This document shows positions 27,808 through 36,291 of a DNA stretch of 64,000 nt, piece by piece. Source of the DNA: Roseibium album (GTDB lineage Bacteria > Pseudomonadota > Alphaproteobacteria > Rhizobiales > Stappiaceae); the NCBI RefSeq assembly GCF_001404515.1, contig NZ_CXWE01000002.1, forward strand, positions 558,001-622,000, read 5' to 3'. The notes beneath the pieces were generated by a model. That model did no database searches and had not been told where the DNA came from. It saw nothing but the letters and a program-made list of their open reading frames with translations. A program made the translations under genes and the position numbers. The stretch's first letter is position 1; every line of letters begins with the position of its first letter.

Positions 27808-28595
27808 CACAAGCCACTCCCTTCACCCGCAACGATAAACTCGGTCGCTTCTCCTTCGAGGCTTGCCAAGAATTCCCCGGGCACGGGCCGGTCGGTAAAA
27901 ATTGCATCAACATCTTTCAGCTGCCCGCCGCGAACATGTGCACCACGTCCGAATTTGCTGTGATCCAGAACAAGAAATGACTTTCGGCAGTTGGCCAGGA
28001 TCGACTGCCTGGCGGCGACTTCGTCCTCATGAAAGTCCAGCAGTGTTCCGTCTTCATCGACGCCCGCCACACCGAATATACCGACATCGACCTTGTAGTT
28101 GGAGAAAAACGTCTGCGCCGCAGACCCAAGGATATCCCTGTCTCCGTGACGCAGACGGCCACCGGCGATGGTCACCTGAAAGGATGGGTTGCTCGACGCT
28201 GTAAAGGCGACATTCAGATTGTTCGTGAATATCGCAAGTTTTTCATGACCGGTCAGTGCCTGCATGACGATCTCCGGTGTCGTACCAATCGAAAATGCAA
28301 GCGACTGATTGTTCTCGATCCTTGCGGCAACCTGCTCTGCAATCAGTTGTTTTTCAGGGTGATTTAGAATCTGCCGCGTAGAGTAGTGAATATTGGAGGC
28401 CGGGGCCGGCGGCTCGACACCACCATGTGTCCGACGCAAAACGCCAAGTTCACATAGCCCGTTGACGTCCCTCCGGATGGTCTGGGTCGTCACCTCGAAA
28501 CGCTCGGCAAGCTCTTCGACCGACGCAAAGCCCGCTTTCTGCACGAGGTCTGCGATTTCCGCCTGACGTTTTGAAATGTCAACTTGCCCAAGCAT
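27807..28595 (-). CDS. DeoR/GlpR-family transcriptional regulator
   Basis: 262-residue repressor: N-terminal DeoR helix-turn-helix (RQAEIADLVQKAGFASVEEL, then FEVTTQTIRRDVNGL) and C-terminal DeoRC sugar-phosphate sensor domain (IFTNNLNVA, GVDEDGTLLDF, VLDHSKFG). The ATG at 28595 gives the usual family start and has GAAGG just upstream; an open frame to 28682 would add an untypical leader. First gene of the transporter operon, with a large palindromic operator 108 bases upstream. Effector is probably a phosphorylated sugar or polyol. Confidence 0.88.
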   Translation of the reverse strand: MLGQVDISKRQAEIADLVQKAGFASVEELAERFEVTTQTIRRDVNGLCELGVLRRTHGGVEPPAPASNIHYSTRQILNHPEKQLIAEQVAARIENNQSLAFSIGTTPEIVMQALTGHEKLAIFTNNLNVAFTASSNPSFQVTIAGGRLRHGDRDILGSAAQTFFSNYKVDVGIFGVAGVDEDGTLLDFHEDEVAARQSILANCRKSFLVLDHSKFGRGAHVRGGQLKDVDAIFTDRPVPGEFLASLEGEATEFIVAGEGSGL

Positions 28596-28702
28596 ATGCC
28601 TTCGACCCGATATCTGCTGAGCCGCCACGACTGGAGTCGAGAGCGGATGAACTGCAAGCACTTCGCGTTGACTCGAAAACAATCAACCTCGAAGTGCGAT
28701 AA

Positions 28703-28746
28703 ATCATTTTCATATGAACATTATTCGACGTTCATATGAAAATGAT
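28703..28746. promoter_or_regulatory. DeoR-type operator: inverted repeat with two TTCATATGAA boxes
   Basis: Two 17-base arms (28703-28719 and 28730-28746) are perfect complements around a 10-base spacer. Each arm contains the 10-base palindrome TTCATATGAA (28709-28718 and 28731-28740), centres 22 bases apart, about two helical turns. This is the geometry expected for cooperative binding of a DeoR-family repressor to its own operon promoter. I did not find the box elsewhere in the window. Confidence 0.65.
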
Positions 28747-28749
28747 ATG

Positions 28750-29248
28750 ACATTTTTGACGTCTCGCGAACCGTCAGTCTGAAATTTTAATGAAAACGGA
28801 ACCGTTGCAGGGACTTAAAACAGAGTCTGCAAGGGCGGTTGAAGCAGTTTACGGGAGAAGATTGTTCGGCAAATGTTGAAACAAAGAAATTCAGCGTCTT
28901 TTGCCGTCATCTGCCAAACGATGAACTCCGGCATTTCGACGTCGCGATCGAAAACATTCACCATTGCCAGGAATTGTCCCGAAAGCGAAGATTGGAGCCA
29001 TGCTTGCACGGGTAATCACAGGCTCCGCAGCCTGCACGAAGGCTGCCTTGTTCCCGCCCTTGAGGTCCTCGACCAAAAGGCGCCCCTCGTCACTCACAGG
29101 GGAACGGCTGTCAGGCCATGGTTCAAGCCGGCCACCGGCTGTTTGCAACGACCGGAGATACGAAGACATCCATCCCCCGGAAGAGGGGGATAAATGCGCA
29201 GGTTCTTCGATGCTTTCAGCCGGTTCACTCTTGCGTGTCGGCTTGCCT
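28750..29248. other. Intergenic region, no supported gene
   Basis: About 500 bases between the DeoR promoter and the end of the alpha-glucoside transporter operon. Open frames here (for example plus strand 28873-29193) have no recognisable features or ribosome site. A terminator-like hairpin at 29172-29191 is the only structure noticed. Confidence 0.5.
29172..29191 (-). terminator. Possible terminator downstream of aglK-like gene
   Basis: Seven-bp stem ATCCCCC/GGGGGAT with a 6-base loop, about 60 bases past the stop of the ATPase gene on the minus strand. There is no clear U-run on either side, so termination is only a guess. Confidence 0.35.
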
Positions 29249-30340
29249 TCACCGATACAACAAGGATCGCCCATCACCGTCGAAAAGATGCAGTTTCTCC
29301 GGCACCGAGTTCAGCCGGATATTCGTGCCTTTGGCGATGCGGTGAATTCCCGGAAGTTTGGCAACCAGACCCGGTTCGCCGTTTTGTGACCTGAAGTAGA
29401 GAACCGTGGTCTCACCCAGCGCTTCCACCATGTCAACGTGTGCGGAAACGAGGTAGTCGTCGCTCTCCGTAACTGTGAGGTCTTCGGGTCGAACGCCGAG
29501 CTTGAATGTGCCGCCCACATCACCGTCGACCGATGCAATGGGGACATCCGCATGCCCACCGTCGGCCATTTTCACAGATGTAGTGTCACCGGTTGCCGTC
29601 ACCTTCGCTTCGATCAGGTTCATCGCCGGTGACCCGATGAACTGGGCGACGAAGGTGTTTGCCGGCCGTTCATAAAGATCCAGTGGCGCACCGAATTGCT
29701 CGACATTGCCTCCATGCAGCACCACGATCCGGCTCGCGAGTGTCATCGCTTCCACCTGGTCATGAGTGACGTAGACCATCGTGCTTTCCGGCATGCTCTC
29801 CTTGAGTTGCGCGATTTCGATCCGGGTTGCGACCCGCAGGGCGGCATCCAGGTTGGAAAGCGGTTCGTCAAACAGAAACACCTTCGGATCCCGCACGATG
29901 GATCGACCGATGGCAACCCGCTGTCGCTGCCCACCGGAGAGAGCCTTCGGCAGGCGGTCGAGATATTCGGTCAACTGAAGCGTTTCTGCCGCATTCTTGA
30001 CCGCCTCGTCGATCTCTTCCTTGGACTTGCGCGCGAGTTTCAGCGCAAAGGCCATGTTGTCGTAGACGGTCATATGCGGATAGAGCGCATAGGACTGGAA
30101 CACCATGGCGATGCCGCGTTGCGCCGGTGGTACGTCGTTGACCACGACATCATCGATCTCAAGCGTACCACCGGTGATCTTTTCAAGTCCGGCAATCATG
30201 CGGAGCAACGTCGACTTGCCACAGCCCGACGGGCCGACAAATACAATCAGTTCGCCCTGTTCGATTTCCAGGTTGATGTCACGCAGAACTTCGATTTCAC
30301 CGTAGGACTTGCAGACGTCTTTCAAGGACAAGGAGGTCAT
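29249..30340 (-). CDS. aglK: Alpha-glucoside ABC transporter ATP-binding protein
   Basis: 363-residue MalK-type ATPase: Walker A GPSGCGKST, signature LSGGQRQRVAIGRS, Walker B FLFDEPLSNLD, H-loop YVTHDQVEAM, and a C-terminal TOBE domain (from about 240). The order binding protein, two permeases, ATPase, with a LacI regulator divergent from the set, matches aglEFGK of Sinorhizobium meliloti, which imports sucrose, maltose and trehalose. No alpha-glucosidase (aglA) gene is present between them here. ATG at 30340 is preceded by GACCTCC on the plus strand (AGGAGG-type site). Confidence 0.87.
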   Translation of the reverse strand: MTSLSLKDVCKSYGEIEVLRDINLEIEQGELIVFVGPSGCGKSTLLRMIAGLEKITGGTLEIDDVVVNDVPPAQRGIAMVFQSYALYPHMTVYDNMAFALKLARKSKEEIDEAVKNAAETLQLTEYLDRLPKALSGGQRQRVAIGRSIVRDPKVFLFDEPLSNLDAALRVATRIEIAQLKESMPESTMVYVTHDQVEAMTLASRIVVLHGGNVEQFGAPLDLYERPANTFVAQFIGSPAMNLIEAKVTATGDTTSVKMADGGHADVPIASVDGDVGGTFKLGVRPEDLTVTESDDYLVSAHVDMVEALGETTVLYFRSQNGEPGLVAKLPGIHRIAKGTNIRLNSVPEKLHLFDGDGRSLLYR

Positions 30341-30373
30341 GTCGGCTGCTCTCCAAAAGGTTTCGTGTTCATG

Positions 30374-31522
30374 TTATTTCACCGATCCGGCTAGCAGGCC
30401 GCGGACCAGATACCGCTGCATCGCAAAAAAGACGGCAAGCGGAACGGCAATCGAAACGAAGGCGGCCGTTGCCAGGATTTCCCAATTGCCGCCACGCGTG
30501 CCGAGCAGCTCGACGATCTGGTTGGTCATGACGGTTGTTGACCCCGTCGCGTCGATCAGGAACACCTTGGCCACCAGAAGATCGTTCCAGGTCCACAGGA
30601 ACTGGAAGATTGCGAACGACGCCAGGGCCGGGAAACTGAGTGGCAGAATGATACGGGTGAAGATCTGGAAATCGGTCGCGCCGTCCACCTTGGCATTTTC
30701 GATGATATCCCGGGGCAGTCCAACCATGTAATTCCTGAGGAGATAGACCGCGAGTGGCATGCCGAAGGCCGTATGGGCAAGCCAGACCCCCAGATACCCT
30801 TTCCCGATGCCTATTCCCAAATGCAGCCTCAGGAGAGGTATTAGCGCAAGCTGGAGCGGCACGACCAGAAACCCGACCACGGCCGCAATCAGCAGCGCCC
30901 GTCCGGGAAATTCCATCCAGGCAAGCGCGTAGGCAGCAAACGCTGCAACAACGATCGGAATGATGGTCGCAGGGATCGTCACCGTCAGCGTGTTGAAGAA
31001 TGCCTTGGCCATGTTGTCCTGGCCGGATCCGGAAAACAGGATCGTGGTATAGTTGCCGAGCGTGAATTCAGGCGGCACGGTTGCGGTGATGAAGATCCGT
31101 TGCCCTCGCCCGGAAAGTTGTTTGTCATTGCCGCGCCAGACATAACTGCCGTCAGCCTGAAGGGTCACGCTTTCGCCGTCTTTCATCTCCGCGGTGTCAC
31201 CGGGTTGATAGGCGGAGACATTGCGGGAAGACACACCCCAGGAGCGGATGTCCCTTGGGTCACCTTCGAAAATATTGCCCTTGACGACGAACATGTCGCC
31301 GTCCGCCACCCGGTTGTCGTCCGGATCGGCGGCCCGATAGACTTCGTTCTGTTCTGCTGGAAACAGCGCAGCCCACCAGCCGGAACTCGAAATCTGGTCA
31401 GCGGTCCGGAACGACGATACGAACAGGCCGATCGTCGGAAACAACCAGAGCAGCACAAGCAGGGCAACCGAGATATGGACCGCCCATGTCAAAGCGGATT
31501 TTTTGCCGGCAATGCTGGCCAT
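30374..31522 (-). CDS. aglG: Alpha-glucoside ABC transporter permease (AglG type)
   Basis: 382-residue permease of the MalG class. After the first membrane helix there is an insert of roughly 110 residues (about 45-155, hydrophilic, beta-rich) predicted to be periplasmic, which explains a length well over the 280 residues usual for MalG but usual for AglG. The EAA-like loop (DIIENAKVDGATDFQIFTRI) contacts the ATPase. The ATG at 31522 shares a base with the preceding stop (TGATG); the GTG just before it is an alternative. Confidence 0.87.
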   Translation of the reverse strand: MASIAGKKSALTWAVHISVALLVLLWLFPTIGLFVSSFRTADQISSSGWWAALFPAEQNEVYRAADPDDNRVADGDMFVVKGNIFEGDPRDIRSWGVSSRNVSAYQPGDTAEMKDGESVTLQADGSYVWRGNDKQLSGRGQRIFITATVPPEFTLGNYTTILFSGSGQDNMAKAFFNTLTVTIPATIIPIVVAAFAAYALAWMEFPGRALLIAAVVGFLVVPLQLALIPLLRLHLGIGIGKGYLGVWLAHTAFGMPLAVYLLRNYMVGLPRDIIENAKVDGATDFQIFTRIILPLSFPALASFAIFQFLWTWNDLLVAKVFLIDATGSTTVMTNQIVELLGTRGGNWEILATAAFVSIAVPLAVFFAMQRYLVRGLLAGSVK

Positions 31523-32763
31523 CACTTCATCTCCTTCCGGGCGTTGTAGACGTTCCAGACGAGGATTGGCGTCACAAGCAGCATGATGACGATCGCGCTC
31601 GCCGAGCCGATGCCCCAGTCATTTGCGCGAAACAGCTTGTCGTACATGTAGTTGGCCAGAACCTGCGTTTCCCACTGACCGTTTGTCATCGCGAATACGA
31701 TATCGAAGACCTTCAGAACAGTTAGCGTGATCGTGGTCCAGACGACGACAATGGTTCCCATGATCTGCGGAACCTTGATCTTGAAGAAGATCTGAAAGGG
31801 GTTCGCGCCATCGATGATGGCTGCCTCGACTGTCTCCTCCGGAATACCCCGCAAGGCTGCGGACAGGATCACCATCGCAAAACCGGTCTGGATCCAGATC
31901 AGGACGACCATCAGGAAAAAGTTGTTCCAAAGCGGAATCGTCAGCCATGTCTGTGCTTCGCCGTAAGGCAGGCCGCCGATCCAGAGCCCAAGCAAGGAGC
32001 TTATGGACACCCAGATCAGCCAGAGAGCGCCGCCGGCGACAAGCAGGCGCAGCGGAAGCAGCCAAACCGACTTGTCTTCACCCTTGGCGATGATCCCGCG
32101 CACGAACGACCATGCAACGGAGGCGACAATGACGACAAACCCTACAAGCAGGATTGACGGCAACACCTGCAACATCAGGATAGATCCGATGCCACCATCG
32201 AGTTTCAACCAGATCGCGTTCAGGATACCGATCTGGTTCTGGTCCTCCGGACGCGTGTCGTAAATCAGTTTGAAAATGACCGAAGCGCCGACGAAGGATA
32301 TTGCCATCGGCATAAAAATGAGGGATTTGGCTAGGTTTCCCCATCTGATCCGGTCGGTCAACTGCGCAACGAGCAGACCGAATGCGGTCGATATGGCAGG
32401 GACGACAATCAGCCAGAGCATGTTGTTCTGGACCGCTTCCCAGAATTTCGGTTCATCCATCATCTGGCGATAGTTTGCCAGTCCGACGAAGGCGCCACCC
32501 TGATCCCTGTCGGTGAGTGAAAGCCGAAGCGTTTCAAAAACCGGGTATGCTAGATACAAAACCAGTGCAAACAATGCCGGAAACAGAAACAGCCAGGGGC
32601 GGATCATGTTCGCACGATTGATGTTCCGTCCTGCATTCGGACCGGATGCCGGAAAGAGCACCTTGTCGAGGAACAGGTTCGACAAAAAGAAGTATCCGAG
32701 GCAGCCGCCAACACCAATTATGATTACCGTCAGCCCATAGAGCGCCGGGTTGTTTGAAAACAT
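31522..32763 (-). CDS. aglF: Alpha-glucoside ABC transporter permease (AglF type)
   Basis: 413-residue permease of the MalF class. An N-terminal extra membrane helix (about 8-35) precedes the usual six; an insert between helices (about 165-265) contains further hydrophobic stretches, giving probably eight to nine spans. The EAA loop (ETVEAAIIDGANPFQIFFKI) is clear. Lies 141 bases downstream of the binding-protein gene, from which it is separated by a long stem-loop. Confidence 0.87.
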   Translation of the reverse strand: MFSNNPALYGLTVIIIGVGGCLGYFFLSNLFLDKVLFPASGPNAGRNINRANMIRPWLFLFPALFALVLYLAYPVFETLRLSLTDRDQGGAFVGLANYRQMMDEPKFWEAVQNNMLWLIVVPAISTAFGLLVAQLTDRIRWGNLAKSLIFMPMAISFVGASVIFKLIYDTRPEDQNQIGILNAIWLKLDGGIGSILMLQVLPSILLVGFVVIVASVAWSFVRGIIAKGEDKSVWLLPLRLLVAGGALWLIWVSISSLLGLWIGGLPYGEAQTWLTIPLWNNFFLMVVLIWIQTGFAMVILSAALRGIPEETVEAAIIDGANPFQIFFKIKVPQIMGTIVVVWTTITLTVLKVFDIVFAMTNGQWETQVLANYMYDKLFRANDWGIGSASAIVIMLLVTPILVWNVYNARKEMK

Positions 32764-32864
32764 GGCCGTTCCATCCCTTTAGTCATTGCAGTTCCTTCCC
32801 GGAATTTCCGGGCAGAACCTGTCTTGGGGAAAAAGGAGCGTAAAGTGCGCTTTCGTATCAAACG

Positions 32865-32900
32865 ACAACGGCCGGATCTCGCGCGAGGTCCGGCCGTTGT
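32865..32900 (-). other. Long stem-loop between binding-protein and permease genes
   Basis: A 36-base inverted repeat: outer 12-bp arms ACAACGGCCGGA (32865-32876) and its complement (32889-32900), one T-G wobble, then CTCG/CGAG, leaving almost no loop. It begins 5 bases past the binding-protein stop on the minus strand. Best read as a 3' stabiliser and partial terminator that raises binding-protein output over the permeases. Confidence 0.75.
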
Positions 32901-32904
32901 TACA

Positions 32905-34272
32905 TTACTTGAGAGCGTCCCAGCTGTTCTGGATTTCTCCGGCGACAGCACCAGCATCCTTGCCGCCAGTGTAGTCGACCATCCCGGTCCAGAATGTGCC
33001 CGCACCAACACCGCCCGGCATAAGATCGGAACCATCGAAGCGGAATGTCGTTGCGTTGACCAGGATTTCGCCCTGTCCGCGCAGGGTGTCGTTCAGATAG
33101 GCCTCTGGATTGACGCCCTTGTGAGGTGTCAGGAAGCCGGTCTGTGCCATCATGATTTCATGCGCGAGCGGAAGCTGGAAGAATTTCATCACTTCCGTGG
33201 TTGCGTCGGATGGTTCGGTAATGGCCATCAACGTGCCGCCGCCCAGAACCGGATTGCCGAGGTCTTTTTCCGCGTAGGACGGGAAATAGAAGAAGTCGAC
33301 ATCCGCACCAAATTCGACCCCGTCTGGGAAAAATGCCGGAACGAAGGATGCCTGACGGTGCAGATAGCACTGCGGCGGAGACGAAAACAGGCCCTTTGGA
33401 CTGTCACGGAAGTCGGTCGAGGCTACCGCATCGGCACCTCCGGCAACCTTGTCGTCGTCGCGGGCGAACCAGCCGAATTCCTCGATTGCCGCAACGACAC
33501 GCTCGTCGTCGAACGGGATTTCGTTGGTAACCCATTGATCATAGACGTCTGCAGGCTGCGTGCGAAGCATCATGTCTTCCACCCAATCGGTGGCCGGCCA
33601 GCCGGTTGCAGCGCCCGATCCGAGCCCGATGCACCACGGTGTTTCACCATCGGCGACAATCTGCTCCGTCAGCGCCTTGAGGTCTTCCATCGATTCGGGA
33701 ACTTCGTAACCGGCGTCTTCAAAATTTTCCGGCACGTACCAGACGAGGCTCTTGACGTTGACATTGTAGAAGAAACCGAAGAGCTGATCATTGCCGTCGG
33801 CATCCTTGTATGTGCCGAGGTTCACCCAGCTGTCACCTGCCCCGTAATTGTCTGCAACCCAGTTGCCCATGCTTTCAGGAAGAGGTTTCAACAGGCCCCG
33901 GGACGCCATGTCCGAGGCAAGACCTGGCTGCGGAAAAACCGCAATATTCGGGGCGGCCCCGGCTTCGGCATCGATCACGATCTGCTGTTCAAAGGAATCC
34001 GAGCCGGTGTATATGACCTCCGCTCCCGTCGCCTCGGAGAAATAGGCGAGCACATTGCGAAAGTACCCGTCTTCAGGCTGCAGCCAGGGGCCGGCAATCG
34101 TGACGGTCTGCCCTTTCAGATCCGGAGCGCTTTCAGCCCAGCTGTTGTAACTGTCCCAGTCAAAGGGTCCTTCGCCCGGCGCAAATTTCAGGTCAGCTGC
34201 AAGGGAACCGCTTGCGCCGATTGAAACGCCCAGCGCCAAGCCTGCCGCGCAGGCCATCAAACGTGTTTTCAT
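32905..34272 (-). CDS. aglE: Alpha-glucoside ABC transporter substrate-binding protein (AglE type)
   Basis: 455-residue solute-binding protein, family 1, with signal peptide MKTRLMACAAGLALGVSIG... and cleavage after SLA near residue 25. ATG at 34272 has GGGAGG upstream; the frame is open further to 34428 but that would swallow the signal peptide. The body has MAITEPSDATTEVMKFFQ and a Trp-rich region as in AglE. Upstream lies a LacI-type operator and the divergent LacI regulator gene. Ligand (alpha-glucosides) is inferred from gene order. Confidence 0.87.
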   Translation of the reverse strand: MKTRLMACAAGLALGVSIGASGSLAADLKFAPGEGPFDWDSYNSWAESAPDLKGQTVTIAGPWLQPEDGYFRNVLAYFSEATGAEVIYTGSDSFEQQIVIDAEAGAAPNIAVFPQPGLASDMASRGLLKPLPESMGNWVADNYGAGDSWVNLGTYKDADGNDQLFGFFYNVNVKSLVWYVPENFEDAGYEVPESMEDLKALTEQIVADGETPWCIGLGSGAATGWPATDWVEDMMLRTQPADVYDQWVTNEIPFDDERVVAAIEEFGWFARDDDKVAGGADAVASTDFRDSPKGLFSSPPQCYLHRQASFVPAFFPDGVEFGADVDFFYFPSYAEKDLGNPVLGGGTLMAITEPSDATTEVMKFFQLPLAHEIMMAQTGFLTPHKGVNPEAYLNDTLRGQGEILVNATTFRFDGSDLMPGGVGAGTFWTGMVDYTGGKDAGAVAGEIQNSWDALK

Positions 34273-34388
34273 GTCAGTCCTCCCAGATTGTCCCTTTACC
34301 GGGACACTCCATTTAAAGTGGCATACCTCACCCACCGGTATCAACACCGAAGCCTCTTCCCCCGGCAGCAAACTCACCGGTATCCGGC

Positions 34389-34406
34389 ATCCAAACCGCT
34401 TTGGAT
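34389..34406. promoter_or_regulatory. Putative LacI-family operator 1
   Basis: ATCCAAA-CCGC-TTTGGAT, an 18-base inverted repeat with 7-bp perfect arms, in the 248-base divergent region between aglE and the LacI-type gene. It shares CAAA-N4-TTTG with the site at 34502. Position, 117 bases before the aglE start, suits repression of the transporter promoter. Confidence 0.5.
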
Positions 34407-34501
34407 TTAACTCTAAACATGTCGCCACACTTCGGTCTTGTCAAGCGAACAACTCGCGAATTAATGTTGCATTTCAATAACAGCTTGTTTGGAGGTCGCT
34501 T

Positions 34502-34515
34502 TCAAAGCGTTTTGG
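34502..34515. promoter_or_regulatory. Putative LacI-family operator 2
   Basis: TCAAAGCGTTTTGG, matching the CAAA-N4-TTTG core of the site at 34392 and ending 5 bases before the regulator ATG, which would suit autoregulation. Confidence 0.45.
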
Positions 34516-34520
34516 GTATC

Positions 34521-35558
34521 ATGAGCAAGGGTGTGAATCTCAGGGAACTGTCAAATCGTCTGAACCTTTCGCAGACGACAGTCAGCCGTGCTCTGAACGG
34601 CTATCCGGAAGTCAGCGCGGAGACCCGCAAACGCGTCGCGGAAATGGCCGATGAGCTCGGCTACGCCCCCAACAGCCAGGCAAGGAGACTGGCAACCGGG
34701 CGTTCGATGGCGATCGGTCACGTCATTCCGAGGTCGATCCACGAAATGATGAATCCGATCTTTCTGGAATTCATTGCCGGTGCTGGTGAAACCTACTCAA
34801 AACACGGCTACGACATGATCATTTCCGTTGTGGAGGATGATCACGAAGAAGATGCTTACCGGCAAATCGCCACCCGCAAGAAAGCCGACGGCGTGATTGT
34901 TCACGGCCCTGCGGCCGATGAACACCGTCACAGGCTCTTGAAGGAAATAAATCTGCCATTCGTCGTGCACGGGCGCATTCCCGGCGCCGAAAGCGAGACA
35001 ACCTGGGTCGACATGAACAACCGGCGCGCGTTCGAGCGGGCAACCAACCTTCTGCTCGATCTCGGACACCAGCGGATATCGCTTCTGAACGGCCTCGAAC
35101 ACATGGACTTTGCCAGGCGCAGGCGAAAGGGGTTCGAAGATGCATTGGCCGCGCGCGGTCTGGCGGCGGACAACGCGATCATGCGAAGTTCCGACATGAC
35201 GGAGCCTTTTGGCTGCGACAACGCCATGGAAATGCTGAAGTCGGACAACCCGCCGACAGCCTTTCTGGTTTCGTCAATGATCTCTGCGATCGGCGTTGCC
35301 CGTGCTATCGGACAGTGTGGCCTGGAAACCGGAAAAGACGTTTCGATCATCACTCATGATGATGCGCTTTCCTTCCTGCCCAACAGCGGTGAAGTGCCGA
35401 TTTTCACCTGTACCCGATCATCCGTGCGATACGCCGGACAAAGGGCTGCCGAACTGCTCCTCGACATAATCGCGAGTCCGCAACGGGAACCATCGTCACT
35501 CCATCTCGACGCGGAGTTGATCATCGGTCAATCCACCGGTCCGGTACCGGGCAGGTAA
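34521..35558 (+). CDS. aglR: LacI-family transcriptional regulator (AglR-like)
   Basis: 345-residue repressor: N-terminal LacI helix-turn-helix (NLRELSNRLNLSQTTVSRAL, hinge helix around 50-60) and a periplasmic-binding-protein-like effector domain (IGHVIP... to the C-terminus). The ATG at 34521 places the HTH at the normal distance; the frame is open to 34401 but the extra 40 residues are untypical. The nearest GGAGG is 25 bases upstream, so the start is not fully certain. Divergent from aglE; likely controls the alpha-glucoside transporter. Confidence 0.86.
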   Translation: MSKGVNLRELSNRLNLSQTTVSRALNGYPEVSAETRKRVAEMADELGYAPNSQARRLATGRSMAIGHVIPRSIHEMMNPIFLEFIAGAGETYSKHGYDMIISVVEDDHEEDAYRQIATRKKADGVIVHGPAADEHRHRLLKEINLPFVVHGRIPGAESETTWVDMNNRRAFERATNLLLDLGHQRISLLNGLEHMDFARRRRKGFEDALAARGLAADNAIMRSSDMTEPFGCDNAMEMLKSDNPPTAFLVSSMISAIGVARAIGQCGLETGKDVSIITHDDALSFLPNSGEVPIFTCTRSSVRYAGQRAAELLLDIIASPQREPSSLHLDAELIIGQSTGPVPGR

Positions 35559-35619
35559 AAGGGTCGACCATAATACTCGGCGGTTCCAACGGAACGGTGA
35601 ATTTCGTCGTTTTGCAGAC

Positions 35620-36291
35620 CTAGACTTGGGACAGTCCACTGTTTTGCATCAGGTTTTTCATGGTGCTCAACCCATGCAGCCGATGCGTCTTGGCGATCTC
35701 GGAGGCTGTCTCGGCTTCACCTGCGGCGATCGCCTCCACGATCCTTCGATGATCTTCTGAATTGGCGGCCGGCGCCCCGCTCAGACGCAGCAATACTGAA
35801 TTTGCACGGTAGATCTGGTCGAGCAGGCCCGTGATCTCGATTTCAAGCCGGTCATTCCCGCAAAGCTCAGCGATCAGCCTGTGAAAACTGTCGTCCAGCT
35901 TGGCCCAGTCGCCGATATTTTCAGCTTCCAGCGCGAGGTCACTTTCCGCAAGCAGATGCTCGAATTCTTCCAGGGCCCGGCCTCGGTCGTCCCGACAGGC
36001 CGCCTCGCGCGCCGCAAGCGCCTCAAGGACAGCCAGAATCTGAAATATCTCACAAAAATCTTTACGGGATATCGCAACAACCTTGGCCCCTCTACGCGGC
36101 ACAAGATCAATCAGACCTTCGGCTTCAAGCCGGATCAGAGCTTCACGCACCGGCGTCCGGCTCATGCCGAGCCGATTGGCAATGTCCGGTTCGGGCGCCT
36201 GATATCCTGGTGGCAGGACGCCGTGTAGAATCTCGCGTTTCAGCCGTTCATATGCATTGTCGACCCGTGTGGACTTGGCTTTCGCTAACAT
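35620..36291 (-). CDS. GntR-family transcriptional regulator, FadR/FCD subfamily
   Basis: 223-residue regulator. Winged HTH at residues 10-75 (AYERLKREILHGVLPPGY, MSRTPVREALIRLEAEGLI) followed by an all-helical FCD effector domain containing the Asp/His residues that usually bind a metal and a carboxylate ligand. It faces away from the tolC-like gene across an AT-rich gap. Target genes unknown; the downstream 2-hydroxyacid dehydrogenase and isomerase are candidates because FCD regulators often sense organic acids. Confidence 0.85.
   Translation of the reverse strand: MLAKAKSTRVDNAYERLKREILHGVLPPGYQAPEPDIANRLGMSRTPVREALIRLEAEGLIDLVPRRGAKVVAISRKDFCEIFQILAVLEALAAREAACRDDRGRALEEFEHLLAESDLALEAENIGDWAKLDDSFHRLIAELCGNDRLEIEITGLLDQIYRANSVLLRLSGAPAANSEDHRRIVEAIAAGEAETASEIAKTHRLHGLSTMKNLMQNSGLSQV

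Noticed and set aside
28873-29389. Small open frames in the gap before the aglK-like stop
   Set aside because: No features, overlapping frames on both strands, and no start signal.
27805-31525. GTG codons directly before the ATG starts of the ugpC-like and aglG-like genes
   Set aside because: Using them would add one residue only; the ATG with TGATG coupling is the simpler choice.
32824-34224. 466-codon open frame antisense to aglE
   Set aside because: Covers the binding-protein gene almost completely, no recognisable domain, no ribosome site.
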